A DNA stretch of 64,000 bases from Paractinoplanes lichenicola (lineage in GTDB: Bacteria; Actinomycetota; Actinomycetes; Mycobacteriales; Micromonosporaceae). The position numbers and the translations under genes were made by a program. Positions 24,807 through 33,756 of this stretch are shown here, piece after piece. Under the pieces are notes generated by a model. It was not told the origin of the DNA. It did not search any database and saw nothing but the letters and a program-made list of their open reading frames with translations. Positions within the stretch are counted from its first letter, which is position 1. The number at the start of each line of letters is the position of its first letter. The stretch covers positions 62,001 to 126,000 of the forward strand of contig NZ_JAENHO010000009.1 in the NCBI RefSeq assembly GCF_016785085.1, given 5' to 3'.

Positions 24807-26125
24807 CCGCGATGCAGCCCCGCGTCCTGCACTTCGGCCTCGGCAACTTCCACCGCGCCCACCAGGCCGTCTACACCGAGGCGGTCGGCAACGGGGAGTG
24901 GGGGATCGCCGCCGTCGCGCCCGGCAACCGCGAGACCGTGGCCAAGCTGCGCGCGCAGAACTGCGTCTACTCCGTGACCGTCCGCGGGCCGGGGGAGCCG
25001 CGGGTCAGCCTGTGCCGGGCGCTGACCGAGGCCAACCACCTGACCGACGATGCCGACCGGGTGGAAGCGCTCATCACCCACCCCGGCACCACGGTCATCA
25101 CCTTGACGATCACCGAGAAGGGCTATTTCCGTACGCCGGAGGGCCGCCTCGACACGGCCGCACCCGAGATCGCGGCCGACCTCGCCGCCGGCACCGCCCG
25201 TACGGTGATCGGCGCCCTGGTCCGCGGCCTGACCGTGCGGCACCTGACCGGCGGCGCCCCGCTGACCGTCATCTCCTGCGACAACATGGCGGCCAACGGC
25301 TCGGCCCTGCACGGCGTGGTCCGCGAGTTCGCCGAGCTCTCCGGGGCCGGCGACGCGTTCCTGCAGTGGCTCGGCACCGCCGTCGCCTGGCCCTCGACCG
25401 TGGTCGACCGGATCGTGCCGGCCACCGTCCCCGGTGACGCCGACGCGGCGAGCGCGGCCCTCGGCGTACGGGATGAAGTGCCTGTCGCCGCGGAACCGTA
25501 TCGCCTGTGGGTGCTCGAGGACGCGTTCGCCGCCGACCGCCCGCGCTGGGAGCTCGACGGCGCGCTGATCGTGCCCGACGTGACGCCGTACCAGTTGACG
25601 AAGTTGCGGCTGCTCAACGGCTCGCACTCCGCGCTGGCGTACCTGGGGCTGGCCGCCGGGCTGCAGACCGTGGCCGACACGATGGCCACCGACTGGGGCC
25701 CGAAGCTGGTGCGGCAGCTCGCCGACGAGGTGGCCCCGACCCTGCCGACGTTCGGTCCCAACCCGGCCGCGTACGCCGATGACCTCGTGACCCGGTTCGA
25801 GAACCCGTCGATCCGCCACTCGCTGCGCCAGATCTCGGCCGACGGCTCCCGCAAGCTCCCCGAGCGCTGGTTCGGCGTGCTCCGCGAGACCCGGTCGCCC
25901 GTGCTGGAACTGGCGCTGGCGGCCTGGGTGCACGCCACCCGCGACGCGGCCGACCCGCTCGCCACCGACCTGGCCCGAACCTGGGCCGAGCACCGCACCG
26001 CCCCCGAACTGGTCGCCGCGCAGCTGAGGCTTGTTGGCGCACCCGACCTCGCCGACCGCGCCGAGCTCGTACGCTCCGTTGCGGAGCGGCTGCCCGCCGT
26101 CCACGACGGGCGCATCGAAGTCTGA
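24803..26125 (+). CDS. uxuB: D-fructuronate reductase / mannitol dehydrogenase family
   Basis: 440 residues, a long-chain polyol dehydrogenase with an N-terminal Rossmann domain (LHFGLGNFHRAHQ) and a helical C-terminal domain. The catalytic Lys and the Asn-x-x-His motif are in KLRLLNGSHSALAYLG. In this operon the role is fructuronate to mannonate with NADH, supplying ManD; mannitol or arabinitol dehydrogenase activity would be the alternative outside it. GTG 24803 overlaps the ManD stop; ATG 24812 is also possible and would shorten the protein by three residues. The MFS gene starts 29 bases after the stop. Confidence 0.85.
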   Translation: MTAMQPRVLHFGLGNFHRAHQAVYTEAVGNGEWGIAAVAPGNRETVAKLRAQNCVYSVTVRGPGEPRVSLCRALTEANHLTDDADRVEALITHPGTTVITLTITEKGYFRTPEGRLDTAAPEIAADLAAGTARTVIGALVRGLTVRHLTGGAPLTVISCDNMAANGSALHGVVREFAELSGAGDAFLQWLGTAVAWPSTVVDRIVPATVPGDADAASAALGVRDEVPVAAEPYRLWVLEDAFAADRPRWELDGALIVPDVTPYQLTKLRLLNGSHSALAYLGLAAGLQTVADTMATDWGPKLVRQLADEVAPTLPTFGPNPAAYADDLVTRFENPSIRHSLRQISADGSRKLPERWFGVLRETRSPVLELALAAWVHATRDAADPLATDLARTWAEHRTAPELVAAQLRLVGAPDLADRAELVRSVAERLPAVHDGRIEV

Positions 26126-26154
26126 CCGTTCTCTCTCCGACCACGGAGTGCCTC

Positions 26155-27477
26155 ATGACCGACGTTTCCGAGCGGGCCACCCCCGTTCAACGCAGCACCA
26201 AGGACCTCACCCGGGCCGCCGTCTCCGGCTGGCTCGGCACGGCCATGGAGTTCATGGACTTCCAGCTGTATTCGCTGGCCGCCGCCATCGTCTTCAACCG
26301 CATCTTCTTCCCCGACGTCAGCCCGGCCATCGGCCTGATCGCGGCCATGGCCACGTACGGGGTGGGTTATGTGGCCCGGCTCGCCGGCGCCGTGTACTTC
26401 GGCCGGATGGGCGACCGGATCGGCCGCAAGAAGGTCCTGTTCATCACGATCACCATGATGGGCGCCTCGACCACGCTGATCGGCGTGTTGCCGACGTATC
26501 AGGCGATCGGCATCCTCGCGCCGATGCTGCTGGTGCTGCTGCGCCTGATCCAGGGCTTCGGGGCGGGCGCCGAGATCGCCGGCGCGACCGTCATGCTGGC
26601 CGAGTACGCCCCGCCCAAGAAGCGCGGCCTGATCGCCTCGCTGGTCTCGTTGGGCACCAACTCGGGCACGCTGGCCGCCTCGGGTCTGTGGGCCGTCCTG
26701 GTCGCCACGCTCTCCGACGAGCAGCTGCTCAGCTGGGGCTGGCGCCTGCCGTTCCTGCTCAGCTTCCTCCTGATGCTCTTCGCCGTGTGGATGCGGCGGA
26801 ACCTCAAGGAGAGCCCGGTCTTCGAGAAGCGCGAGGCGGCGCCGGCCGCCAAGATTGAGACCGCCGCCCGGCAGCGTAAGGGCAAGTCCTTCTTCCTGGC
26901 CCTGGGCCTGCGCTTCGGTCAGGCCGGCAACTCCGGGCTCGTGCAGACGTTCCTGGTCGGCTACATCGCCACTGACCTGGCCGTGAGCAAGAGCGTGCCG
27001 ACCACCTCGATCGTCTGGGGCTCGCTGCTCGGCTTCGCCACCGTGCCGCTGATCGGCCTGCTCGGCGATCGCGTCGGCCGCCGCCCGGTCTACATCGCCC
27101 TGTCGCTGATCACCATGATCTTCGCCGTGCCGATGCTGCTGCTGATCACCAGCGGCAGCACGGCCGGTCTGATGGCCGGCATGATCCTCGGCCTCAACGT
27201 GGGTGTGCTCGGACTGTTCTCGCTCGAAAGCGTCACGATGGCCGAATTGTTCGGTGCTCGCAATCGTTTCACCCAGCTTGCCTTGGCCAAGGAGATCGGC
27301 GGCATCCTGGCCACCGCCATCGGCCCGGTCACCGCGGCCGCGCTGACCGCGTGGACCGGGCACTGGTGGCCGATCGCCGCGATGCTCATCGTCTACTCCG
27401 CGATCACGCTCGTGTCGGCGCTGCTGGCGCCCGAGACGCGAGGTCGCGACCTGGTCAAGCTGGAGGACGCGGCATGA
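26155..27477 (+). CDS. MFS sugar-acid transporter
   Basis: 440 residues, about 12 membrane segments. The hallmark cytoplasmic loop between helices 2 and 3 is GRMGDRIGRKKVLF, repeated after the sixth helix as GDRVGRRPV. The central loop is basic (KIETAARQRKGK). The overall pattern, with a QGFGAGAEIAGA helix, is that of metabolite:proton symporters close to the shikimate/citrate/proline-betaine transporter family. Inside the hexonate operon it most likely imports mannonate, fructuronate or a related hexonate or uronate. The idonate-type dehydrogenase gene overlaps its stop by ATGA. Confidence 0.87.
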   Translation: MTDVSERATPVQRSTKDLTRAAVSGWLGTAMEFMDFQLYSLAAAIVFNRIFFPDVSPAIGLIAAMATYGVGYVARLAGAVYFGRMGDRIGRKKVLFITITMMGASTTLIGVLPTYQAIGILAPMLLVLLRLIQGFGAGAEIAGATVMLAEYAPPKKRGLIASLVSLGTNSGTLAASGLWAVLVATLSDEQLLSWGWRLPFLLSFLLMLFAVWMRRNLKESPVFEKREAAPAAKIETAARQRKGKSFFLALGLRFGQAGNSGLVQTFLVGYIATDLAVSKSVPTTSIVWGSLLGFATVPLIGLLGDRVGRRPVYIALSLITMIFAVPMLLLITSGSTAGLMAGMILGLNVGVLGLFSLESVTMAELFGARNRFTQLALAKEIGGILATAIGPVTAAALTAWTGHWWPIAAMLIVYSAITLVSALLAPETRGRDLVKLEDAA

Positions 27478-28490
27478 GGGCCGTCGTGGTTCATGGAGCT
27501 TCCGACGTACGGGTGGACGAGCTCGCTGTTTCCGAACCCGGGCCGGGCGAGGTGCTGGTGGCCGTCGAGTGGGGCGGGATCTGCGGGTCCGACGTGTCCT
27601 ACTACGGTCACGCGGCTTCCGGTACGGCGGTGCTCAAGCACCCGCTGATTCTGGGCCACGAGATCGCCGGCCGGGTCGCGTCGGTCGGTGCCGATGTCAC
27701 CGGTGACCTGGTTGGCCAGGCTGTCGCCGTGCACCCGTCGACGCCGATCGGCACGCTGCCCGCGCGGCTCGCCGGGCGGAACAACCTCAACACGCAGGTG
27801 CGCTACCTGGGGTCGGCGGCCTTCGATCCGCACACCGACGGCGGGTTCGCCGAGTCGGTCGTCGTGCGGGCTGACCAACTGCGGCCGCTGCCGCCCGGGG
27901 TGTCCACGCGGCATGGGGCGCTGGCCGAGCCGCTCGCCGTGGCCATGCACGCTGTCTCGCGGGAGCCGGTCGCCGGGCGGGAGGTGTTCGTCAACGGGGC
28001 CGGGCCGATCGGCTGCCTCGTCGTGGCGGCGCTCAAGCTGGCCGGGGCGGCATTCGTGACGGCGGCCGACGTCGCCGACGAACCGCTCGACATGGCCCAG
28101 GCCCTCGGCGCCGACCGGGTGCTCAACCTGCGCGCCGGCGATGAGCTCCCCGCGGACGCGGAACTCGTGTTCGAGGCCTCGGGTGTGCCCGCGGCCCTGG
28201 GCGGGGTGCTGCGGGCCACCGCCCGGGGCGGCACGCTCGTGCAGGTCGGCAACCTTCCCGGTGCGGCCACCCCGGCGGTGCTGGGCGACCTGGTGACCCG
28301 CGAGATCACGTGGATCGGGTCGTACCGCTTCGCCGATGAGATCACTGACGCCGTACGGGCGCTGGGGTCCGGTCTTGATCTGGAGCCGCTGATCTCGGCG
28401 ACGTATGACCTGGCCGACGCGCCGGCCGCACTGGCCCGCGCGGCCCAGGGCGGCGGCGGCAAGGTGATGCTGCGGATCGGGGACGTGTGA
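27474..28490 (+). CDS. L-idonate 5-dehydrogenase-like zinc alcohol dehydrogenase
   Basis: 338 residues, medium-chain dehydrogenase. Catalytic-zinc ligands are Cys in GGICGSDVSYYG, His-Glu in LGHEIAG and Glu in LAEPLAVAMHAV; the cofactor fold starts VNGAGPIGCLVVA. The sequence resembles L-idonate 5-dehydrogenase (IdnD), which makes 5-keto-D-gluconate. The loop that normally holds four structural-zinc cysteines has none: PIGTLPARLAGRNNLN replaces the usual C-G-x-C-x-x-C...C spacing. ATG 27474 overlaps the transporter stop and GTG of the kinase overlaps the end. It probably brings a second hexonate into the operon pathway; the true substrate is uncertain. Confidence 0.83.
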   Translation: MRAVVVHGASDVRVDELAVSEPGPGEVLVAVEWGGICGSDVSYYGHAASGTAVLKHPLILGHEIAGRVASVGADVTGDLVGQAVAVHPSTPIGTLPARLAGRNNLNTQVRYLGSAAFDPHTDGGFAESVVVRADQLRPLPPGVSTRHGALAEPLAVAMHAVSREPVAGREVFVNGAGPIGCLVVAALKLAGAAFVTAADVADEPLDMAQALGADRVLNLRAGDELPADAELVFEASGVPAALGGVLRATARGGTLVQVGNLPGAATPAVLGDLVTREITWIGSYRFADEITDAVRALGSGLDLEPLISATYDLADAPAALARAAQGGGGKVMLRIGDV

Positions 28491-29440
28491 CTGCCCGAGT
28501 CGTGACTCTGGGCGAGACGATGGCGCTGGTCTCGGTGCCGGCCGACGGGCTGGTTCGGGGGCCGGCCCCGATCGGGCTGGGCGGCGCCGAGTCGAACGTC
28601 GCCATCGGCCTGGCCCGCCTGGGGACACCGGTGACCTGGATGAGCCGCCTCGGCGACGACGGGCTCGGCGCCTACGTCCGGCGCGAGATCCGGGCCGAGG
28701 GCGTGACGGTGCTGGCCGCGGCCGACCCGGACGCGCCGACCGGACTCATGGTCAAGGAACTGCGGCACGGTACGCCGTCACGCGTGCGCTACTACCGGTC
28801 CGGCTCGGCGGCCTCCCGCCTGACCCCGGACGACATCCCGGACGAGCTGATCGCCGCGGCCGACGTCCTGCACGTCACCGGGATCACGCCCGCCCTCGGC
28901 CCCGGCCCGCGCAAGACCGTCGAGCACGCTGTCGAGGTGGCCCGCGCGGCCGGGACGCTCGTGTCGCTCGACGTCAACCACCGCCGTACGTTGTGGACCG
29001 ACGACGAGGCCCGCTCGGTGCTGACCACGCTGCTGCCGTCGGTCGACCTGCTCTTCGCCGGCGTCGAGGAGGCAACCATGCTGCTCGGCAGCCCGGGCCC
29101 GCAGCGGGACGAGTCGGAACTCGGCGCGGCGCTGGCCTCGTCAGGCCCGGCCACCGTCGTGATCAAGCTCGGGGAGCGGGGCGCGCTGGCCGTGTCCGCC
29201 GGTGAGCTTGTCCGCGCCGAGGCCTCGCCGCGCGTGGTTGTCGACCCGGTCGGCGCCGGTGACGCCTTTGTGGCCGGCTATCTGTCCGCACTCTGTGACG
29301 GCGGCGACGTGTCTCACTGCCTGGCCACCGGCAACCGCGCGGGCGGCCAGGTTGTTACTGTTCCCGGCGACTGGGAGGGCCTGCCCTTCGCCGCCGACCT
29401 GACCCCGCAAGCCGCATTCGCTGACGAGGTGATCCGATGA
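28487..29440 (+). CDS. kdgK: 2-keto-3-deoxygluconate kinase (PfkB family)
   Basis: 317 residues, ribokinase-like fold. N-terminal LGETMALVS, the substrate-binding GGAESNVAIGLARLG and the C-terminal ATP/anion-hole motif DPVGAGDAFVAGYL, whose Asp is the catalytic base, are all intact. It phosphorylates KDG from ManD to KDPG. GTG 28487 overlaps the previous stop (GTGA), and ATG of the aldolase overlaps this one's stop. Family membership alone would allow other sugar kinases; the flanking ManD and KDPG aldolase genes make KDG the clear choice. Confidence 0.9.
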   Translation: MTARVVTLGETMALVSVPADGLVRGPAPIGLGGAESNVAIGLARLGTPVTWMSRLGDDGLGAYVRREIRAEGVTVLAAADPDAPTGLMVKELRHGTPSRVRYYRSGSAASRLTPDDIPDELIAAADVLHVTGITPALGPGPRKTVEHAVEVARAAGTLVSLDVNHRRTLWTDDEARSVLTTLLPSVDLLFAGVEEATMLLGSPGPQRDESELGAALASSGPATVVIKLGERGALAVSAGELVRAEASPRVVVDPVGAGDAFVAGYLSALCDGGDVSHCLATGNRAGGQVVTVPGDWEGLPFAADLTPQAAFADEVIR

Positions 29441-30033
29441 GCAGCCCGATCCTGCCCGTGGTGGTGCTGGACGACCCCGGCCAGGCCGTCCCGCTCGGCG
29501 AGGCGCTGCTCGCGGGTGGCATCGACAGCGTCGAGATCACGCTGCGCACCGCCGCCGGGCTCGAGGGCATCCGCCACGCCCGTACGGTCGAGGGCCTGCG
29601 CGTCGGGGCCGGCTCGGTGCTCACCCCGTCGCACGTCGATCAGGTCGTCGAGGCCGGCGCCGAGTTCATCGTCTGCCCCGGCCTGTCGGCGGCCGTGGTC
29701 GAACGCGCCCGCGAGCACGGGGTCGACATCCTCCCCGGCGTGGCCACCCCGTCCGAGCTGATGGCGGCGGTCGCTCTCGGGCTGGACGAGGTCAAGCTGT
29801 TCCCGGCCGGTCTGCTGGGCGGCCCGGCCTACATCGAGGCCCTGTCGGCCCCGTTCCCCGCCATGCGTTTCGTCCCCTCGGGCGGCGTCAGCCTGGCCAC
29901 GCTGCGCGACTATCTGGCCGTGCCCGCCATCACGACCGTGAGCGGCACGTGGATGGTCGCCCGCAAACTGCTCGCCGCGGGTGACTGGGCCCGGGTGACC
30001 GCCCTGTCGGCGGAGGCGATCGCGGCCGTCTGA
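29437..30033 (+). CDS. eda: 2-keto-3-deoxy-6-phosphogluconate (KDPG) aldolase
   Basis: 198 residues, class I aldolase barrel that splits KDPG into pyruvate and glyceraldehyde-3-phosphate. The catalytic Glu is in EITLRTAAG, the Schiff-base Lys in VKLFPAGLLGG, and the phosphate site is PSGGV. Last gene of the operon, overlapping the kinase stop by ATGA. With it the operon is complete from fructuronate/mannonate to central metabolism. No strong terminator is seen in the 103 bases to the next gene, which has its own ribosome site. Confidence 0.93.
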   Translation: MSSPILPVVVLDDPGQAVPLGEALLAGGIDSVEITLRTAAGLEGIRHARTVEGLRVGAGSVLTPSHVDQVVEAGAEFIVCPGLSAAVVERAREHGVDILPGVATPSELMAAVALGLDEVKLFPAGLLGGPAYIEALSAPFPAMRFVPSGGVSLATLRDYLAVPAITTVSGTWMVARKLLAAGDWARVTALSAEAIAAV

Positions 30034-30136
30034 GGCTTCCTCTCCGCTTCACGACGGCGTCGATGAGAGTTCACAGCGCCTCCCGGCCGGTCCGCTTACG
30101 TGGTCCAGCGACACGCTTGGATATCCGGGAGGATCG

Positions 30137-31042
30137 ATGCGAACTCGCCTGAAGGTCGCCGCCGTGCTCGGGCTGGTGGCCCTCACCCTCAATGCCGCGC
30201 CGGCCGGGGCTGCCGCGGCCGAGCCGCCCCTTCACACGGCCACGCTCGTGCGCGCCTACCCCGCGTTCGACGCCAACCAGGGCATCGCGGTGGACCGCAA
30301 ATACTTCTACGCCGTCGACAACCGCAGCATCACCAAGCACGACCGGGCCACCGGCGAGCCGCTGCTGCAGTTCTACTCCGCCGCCGACGGCCCGCTCATC
30401 CACATGGACAGCGGCGTGGTCGTCGGGGACCGCCTCTACGCGGCGCACTCCAACTATGACGCGTCGCCGATGCAGAGCTCGGTCGAGGTCTACGACACCC
30501 GGACGATGCGGCACGTCGCCACGCACAGCATCGGGTTCTTCCCCGGCTCGCTGACCTGGCTCGACCGGCACGACGGCGCGTGGTGGGCCGGCTTCGCCAA
30601 TTACGACGTCGTGCCCGACGGCGAGACCGAGCCGTACGGCGGCACCGCGAACACGCAGGTCGTCAAGCTGGACGACAAGTTCCGGGCGCTCGAGTCCTGG
30701 GCGATCCCACCGGCGATCCTCGACCGCTTCAAGCCGATGAGCAACTCGGGCGGCTCCTGGGGCCCGGACGGCCGGCTCTGGCTCACCGGCCACGACCTCG
30801 GCGAGGCGTACATAATGTCCGTGTCCCCGGCCGGCTCCCAGCTCACCTGGGTCGCTACGGTGACCCTGCCCGGCGTCGAGGGCCAGGGCATCGCCTGGGA
30901 CCGCTCCGGACCCAAGCCGACGCTGTGGGCGATCAAGCGCTCGACGAAGCAGGCCCTCAGCTTCTCGGCCCCCTACAAGGCAATCACCACACCCGCCGGT
31001 CCGGGCTGGCGGGTCAACGGCCCGGGGGAGTTCCAGCCCTGA
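30137..31042 (+). CDS. Secreted protein of unknown function, probable beta-propeller
   Basis: 301 residues. A Sec signal peptide is plain: a basic start, then AAVLGLVALTLNAAPAGAAAAE with cleavage near residue 30. The mature part has repeated short strands with Tyr-Ala-x-Asp and Thr-x-Asp-Arg turns (FYAVDNRSITKHDRATGEP, LYAAHSNYD, LTWLDRHDG, LWAIKR), which suggests a five- to six-bladed propeller such as those binding or cleaving glycans or lactones. There are no cysteines and no known catalytic motif. GGGAGG precedes the ATG. Its 3' end overlaps the convergent esterase gene by 29 bp. Confidence 0.72.
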   Translation: MRTRLKVAAVLGLVALTLNAAPAGAAAAEPPLHTATLVRAYPAFDANQGIAVDRKYFYAVDNRSITKHDRATGEPLLQFYSAADGPLIHMDSGVVVGDRLYAAHSNYDASPMQSSVEVYDTRTMRHVATHSIGFFPGSLTWLDRHDGAWWAGFANYDVVPDGETEPYGGTANTQVVKLDDKFRALESWAIPPAILDRFKPMSNSGGSWGPDGRLWLTGHDLGEAYIMSVSPAGSQLTWVATVTLPGVEGQGIAWDRSGPKPTLWAIKRSTKQALSFSAPYKAITTPAGPGWRVNGPGEFQP

Positions 31043-31973
31043 GGTGCCGGTCGAAGAAATCGGTGACGTAGTCCCAGGAGAGCTGGACGGGGCGGTCCTG
31101 GCCGGCGTGCCATTCGCGGGCGTCGGCGTTGATGGCGGGGTCGGTCAGGAAGCCGTTCCACTGGGCGTGGTGGCCGTTGGGCAGCAGCACCAGGGTGGCG
31201 TCGTGGGCGGCCTCGTAGAGCAGGCGGCCCTGTTGCCACGGGACCAGCGTGTCCTGCTGGCCGTGCAGGATCAGCAGCGGCGGGTCGGCCGGGGAGACGT
31301 ACGAGATGGGGTTGGCCTTGGCGACCAGGTCGGGGCGGTCGGTGATCGGGTGGCCCAGCAGCAGCGACTCGGGGGAGCGCGGGTCGGCGTGGCAGTCGGT
31401 GAGGCCGAACGGCTCGTTGAACGGGCGGCAGTCGTCGAGCATCGACTCGTCCATGCGCAGGAAGTCGGTCGGGGGATAGAAGGCCACCGCCGCGCCTACG
31501 CCCTTGTCGGTGACGGCAGCCATCGCGGCCGTCCAGCCGCCCGAGGACTCGCCCATGATGCCGATCCGGGACGGGTCGAGGTGGAAGCGGGCGGCGTTGG
31601 CCCGCAGGAAGCGGATGGCGGATCGGATGTCGTTGAGCTGCCCGGGGAACTGGGCGTGGGCGCTGGACCGGATGGCCACGCCGGCCACCGCGTACCCGTG
31701 CGGGTTGAGCCGGGCCGCCACGACGTCGGCGCCGTCCCGGCCGTTCTCGCTCAGCCAGCCCGAGCCGTGCGACCAGATGATCAGCGGCGCCGGCTTGCCG
31801 GTCTTGCGGGGCAGGTAGAGATCGAGCAGATGCCCCTTGCTGCCGGCGGGCTCGGCCGGGGCGTACGCGATCCGCTTGATCACCCGGCCCCCGCCGGCGG
31901 CCGGTCCCGGGGCCGCGACCAGCACCGACACGGCCAGGCCAAGCCCGCCGATCACACCCAGAATTCGCCGCAC
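31014..31973 (-). CDS. Secreted alpha/beta hydrolase (esterase/BD-FAE-like)
   Basis: 319 residues with a signal peptide (MRRILGVIGGLGLAVSVLVA, cleavage near 26). The nucleophile elbow is GESSGG, the oxyanion strand IIWSHGSGW, the acid Asp in GQQDTLVP and the base His in NGHHAQW. Two cysteines (DDCRPF and LTDCHAD) could form a disulfide in the cap. The fold matches secreted feruloyl/acetyl esterases and prolyl-oligopeptidase-like hydrolases, so it may trim plant polymers or an ester drug. The start is GTG 31973; no classical ribosome site is present, but CACCAT six bases upstream could be a -10 for a leaderless transcript. Confidence 0.8.
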   Translation of the reverse strand: MRRILGVIGGLGLAVSVLVAAPGPAAGGGRVIKRIAYAPAEPAGSKGHLLDLYLPRKTGKPAPLIIWSHGSGWLSENGRDGADVVAARLNPHGYAVAGVAIRSSAHAQFPGQLNDIRSAIRFLRANAARFHLDPSRIGIMGESSGGWTAAMAAVTDKGVGAAVAFYPPTDFLRMDESMLDDCRPFNEPFGLTDCHADPRSPESLLLGHPITDRPDLVAKANPISYVSPADPPLLILHGQQDTLVPWQQGRLLYEAAHDATLVLLPNGHHAQWNGFLTDPAINADAREWHAGQDRPVQLSWDYVTDFFDRHLRAGTPPGR

Positions 31974-32122
31974 GCCCTCATGGTGCGGTTCTCGTGCAAA
32001 TCCGGAACATCCCCCGGAACGGTCGGAGCGCCTGCCTGAACGTCGTGTGACGGTCTCGTAACGGAGCGATCTCGGGCGTAGCTTGAGGACGGCAGGTCGG
32101 TCCCCAGCGGTGAGGAGCCACC

Positions 32123-33124
32123 ATGAAGAAGCTCATCAACGATCCCGCGGACGTCATCTCCGACGCGCTGCACGGCCTCGCGGCCGCTCATCCGGAGCTG
32201 CGCGTCGACTTCGAGAATCGTGTCGTCGTGCGCGGCGATGCCCCCGTACGGGGAAAGGTCGGTCTGGTCTCGGGCGGCGGCTCGGGCCATGAGCCGTTGC
32301 ACGCCGGCTTCGTCGGGGCGGGCATGCTCGACGCGGCCTGCGCCGGGGAGGTCTTCACCTCGCCCGTGCCCGACCAGATGGTGGCGGCGACCCAGGCCGT
32401 CGACGGCGGCGCCGGGGTGCTGCACATCGTCAAGAACTACACCGGCGACATCATGAACTTCGAGCTCGCGGCCGAGATGGTGGCGGCCGACCAGGGCACC
32501 GAGGTCGTCTCAGTGGTCGTCGACGACGACGTGGCCGTGCAGGACAGCCTCTACACGGCCGGGCGGCGCGGCGTCGGGGCGACCGTGCTGGTCGAGAAGA
32601 TCGCCGGGGCCGCGGCCGAGCAGGGACGGCCCCTGGCCGAGGTGGCCGACGTCGCGCGCAAGGTCAACTCGTACGCGCGCAGCATGGGTCTTGCCCTGAC
32701 CTCGTGCACGGTGCCTGCGGCCGGGCGCCCGACGTTCGACCTGCCCGACGACCAGATGGAGGTCGGCATCGGCATCCACGGCGAGCCCGGCCGCCGCCGC
32801 GTGCCCGTCGCGCCCGCCAACGAGATCGCCGAGATGCTGGTCAGCCCCATCCTGACCGACCTCGACTTCACCGGCGGCGACGGCGTGATCGCCTTCGTCA
32901 ACGGGATGGGAGCCACCCCGCTGATCGAGCTGTACGTGATGTTCAACGAGGTCACGCAGCTGCTGGCCAAGAACGGCATCCCGGTCGCGCGCTCGCTGGT
33001 GGGGCCGTACATCACGTCGCTCGACATGGCCGGCTGCTCGGTCACGCTGCTCAAGGCCGACGACGAGCTGCTGCGATTGTGGGACGCCCCGGTCAACACC
33101 CCCGCCCTGCGACGCGGGGTCTGA
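32123..33124 (+). CDS. dhaK: PTS-dependent dihydroxyacetone kinase, DhaK subunit
   Basis: 333 residues. DhaK binds dihydroxyacetone covalently through a histidine: IGIHGEPGRR holds it, and GGGSGHEPLHAG supplies the second His of the substrate site. The length and the C-terminal NGMGATPLIELYVMFNEV helix match DhaK rather than a single-chain ATP kinase. GAGGAG precedes the ATG, and TAGCTT near 32079-32084 may be the -10. First gene of dhaKLM. Phosphate comes from DhaL-ADP, which the third gene's phosphorelay recharges. The product is dihydroxyacetone phosphate. Confidence 0.93.
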   Translation: MKKLINDPADVISDALHGLAAAHPELRVDFENRVVVRGDAPVRGKVGLVSGGGSGHEPLHAGFVGAGMLDAACAGEVFTSPVPDQMVAATQAVDGGAGVLHIVKNYTGDIMNFELAAEMVAADQGTEVVSVVVDDDVAVQDSLYTAGRRGVGATVLVEKIAGAAAEQGRPLAEVADVARKVNSYARSMGLALTSCTVPAAGRPTFDLPDDQMEVGIGIHGEPGRRRVPVAPANEIAEMLVSPILTDLDFTGGDGVIAFVNGMGATPLIELYVMFNEVTQLLAKNGIPVARSLVGPYITSLDMAGCSVTLLKADDELLRLWDAPVNTPALRRGV

Positions 33125-33129
33125 CGCCC

Positions 33130-33756
33130 GTGGACGCGACGGCTCTCACCGCCTGGCTCCGGGAGTTCGCCCGGCTGGTCGCGGAGAACAAGGACGAGCT
33201 CACCGCCCTCGACTCGGCGATCGGCGACGGCGACCACGGCGTCAACATGGACCGCGGCCTGACGGCGGTCGTGGCGGCGCTCGACGCGGAACCGCCGGAG
33301 ACGCCGTCGGCGCTGTTCAAGAAGGTCGGCATGACCCTGATCAGCAAGGTCGGCGGGGCCAGCGGGCCGCTCTACGGCACGGCTTTCCTGCGCATGTCCG
33401 CGGCGGCCGACGCGGAGCTCGACGGGCCCGGGTTCGCCAAGGTGCTGCGGGCCGGTCTCGACGGGGTGGTCGCCCGGGGCAAGGCCGCGCCGGGCGACAA
33501 GACGATGATCGACGCGCTGGCCCCGGCCGTTGACGCGCTCGATGCCGCGTTCGCCTCCGGGGCCGGCTTGGCGGACGCGTTCAGCGCCGCTTCCGAGGCC
33601 GCCGCGCGGGGCCGCGAGGCGACTGTTCCGCTGGTCGCGCGGAAGGGGCGGGCCAGCTATCTGGGGGAGCGGAGCGCCGGGCATCCGGATCCGGGCGCGA
33701 CCTCGGTGACCCTGCTGATGCGGGCCGCGGCGTCGACCTTGGGTGCCGCCGGATGA
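33130..33756 (+). CDS. dhaL: PTS-dependent dihydroxyacetone kinase, DhaL subunit
   Basis: 208 residues, all-helical. DhaL carries ADP as a fixed cofactor: the magnesium-binding aspartates are in AIGDGDHGVNMDRG, and the nucleotide site continues with GGASGPLYGTAF and the late PDPGATSVTLLMR. GTG 33130 starts five bases after the DhaK stop. The next gene overlaps by ATGA. It transfers phosphate from DhaM to dihydroxyacetone bound in DhaK. Confidence 0.92.
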   Translation: MDATALTAWLREFARLVAENKDELTALDSAIGDGDHGVNMDRGLTAVVAALDAEPPETPSALFKKVGMTLISKVGGASGPLYGTAFLRMSAAADAELDGPGFAKVLRAGLDGVVARGKAAPGDKTMIDALAPAVDALDAAFASGAGLADAFSAASEAAARGREATVPLVARKGRASYLGERSAGHPDPGATSVTLLMRAAASTLGAAG

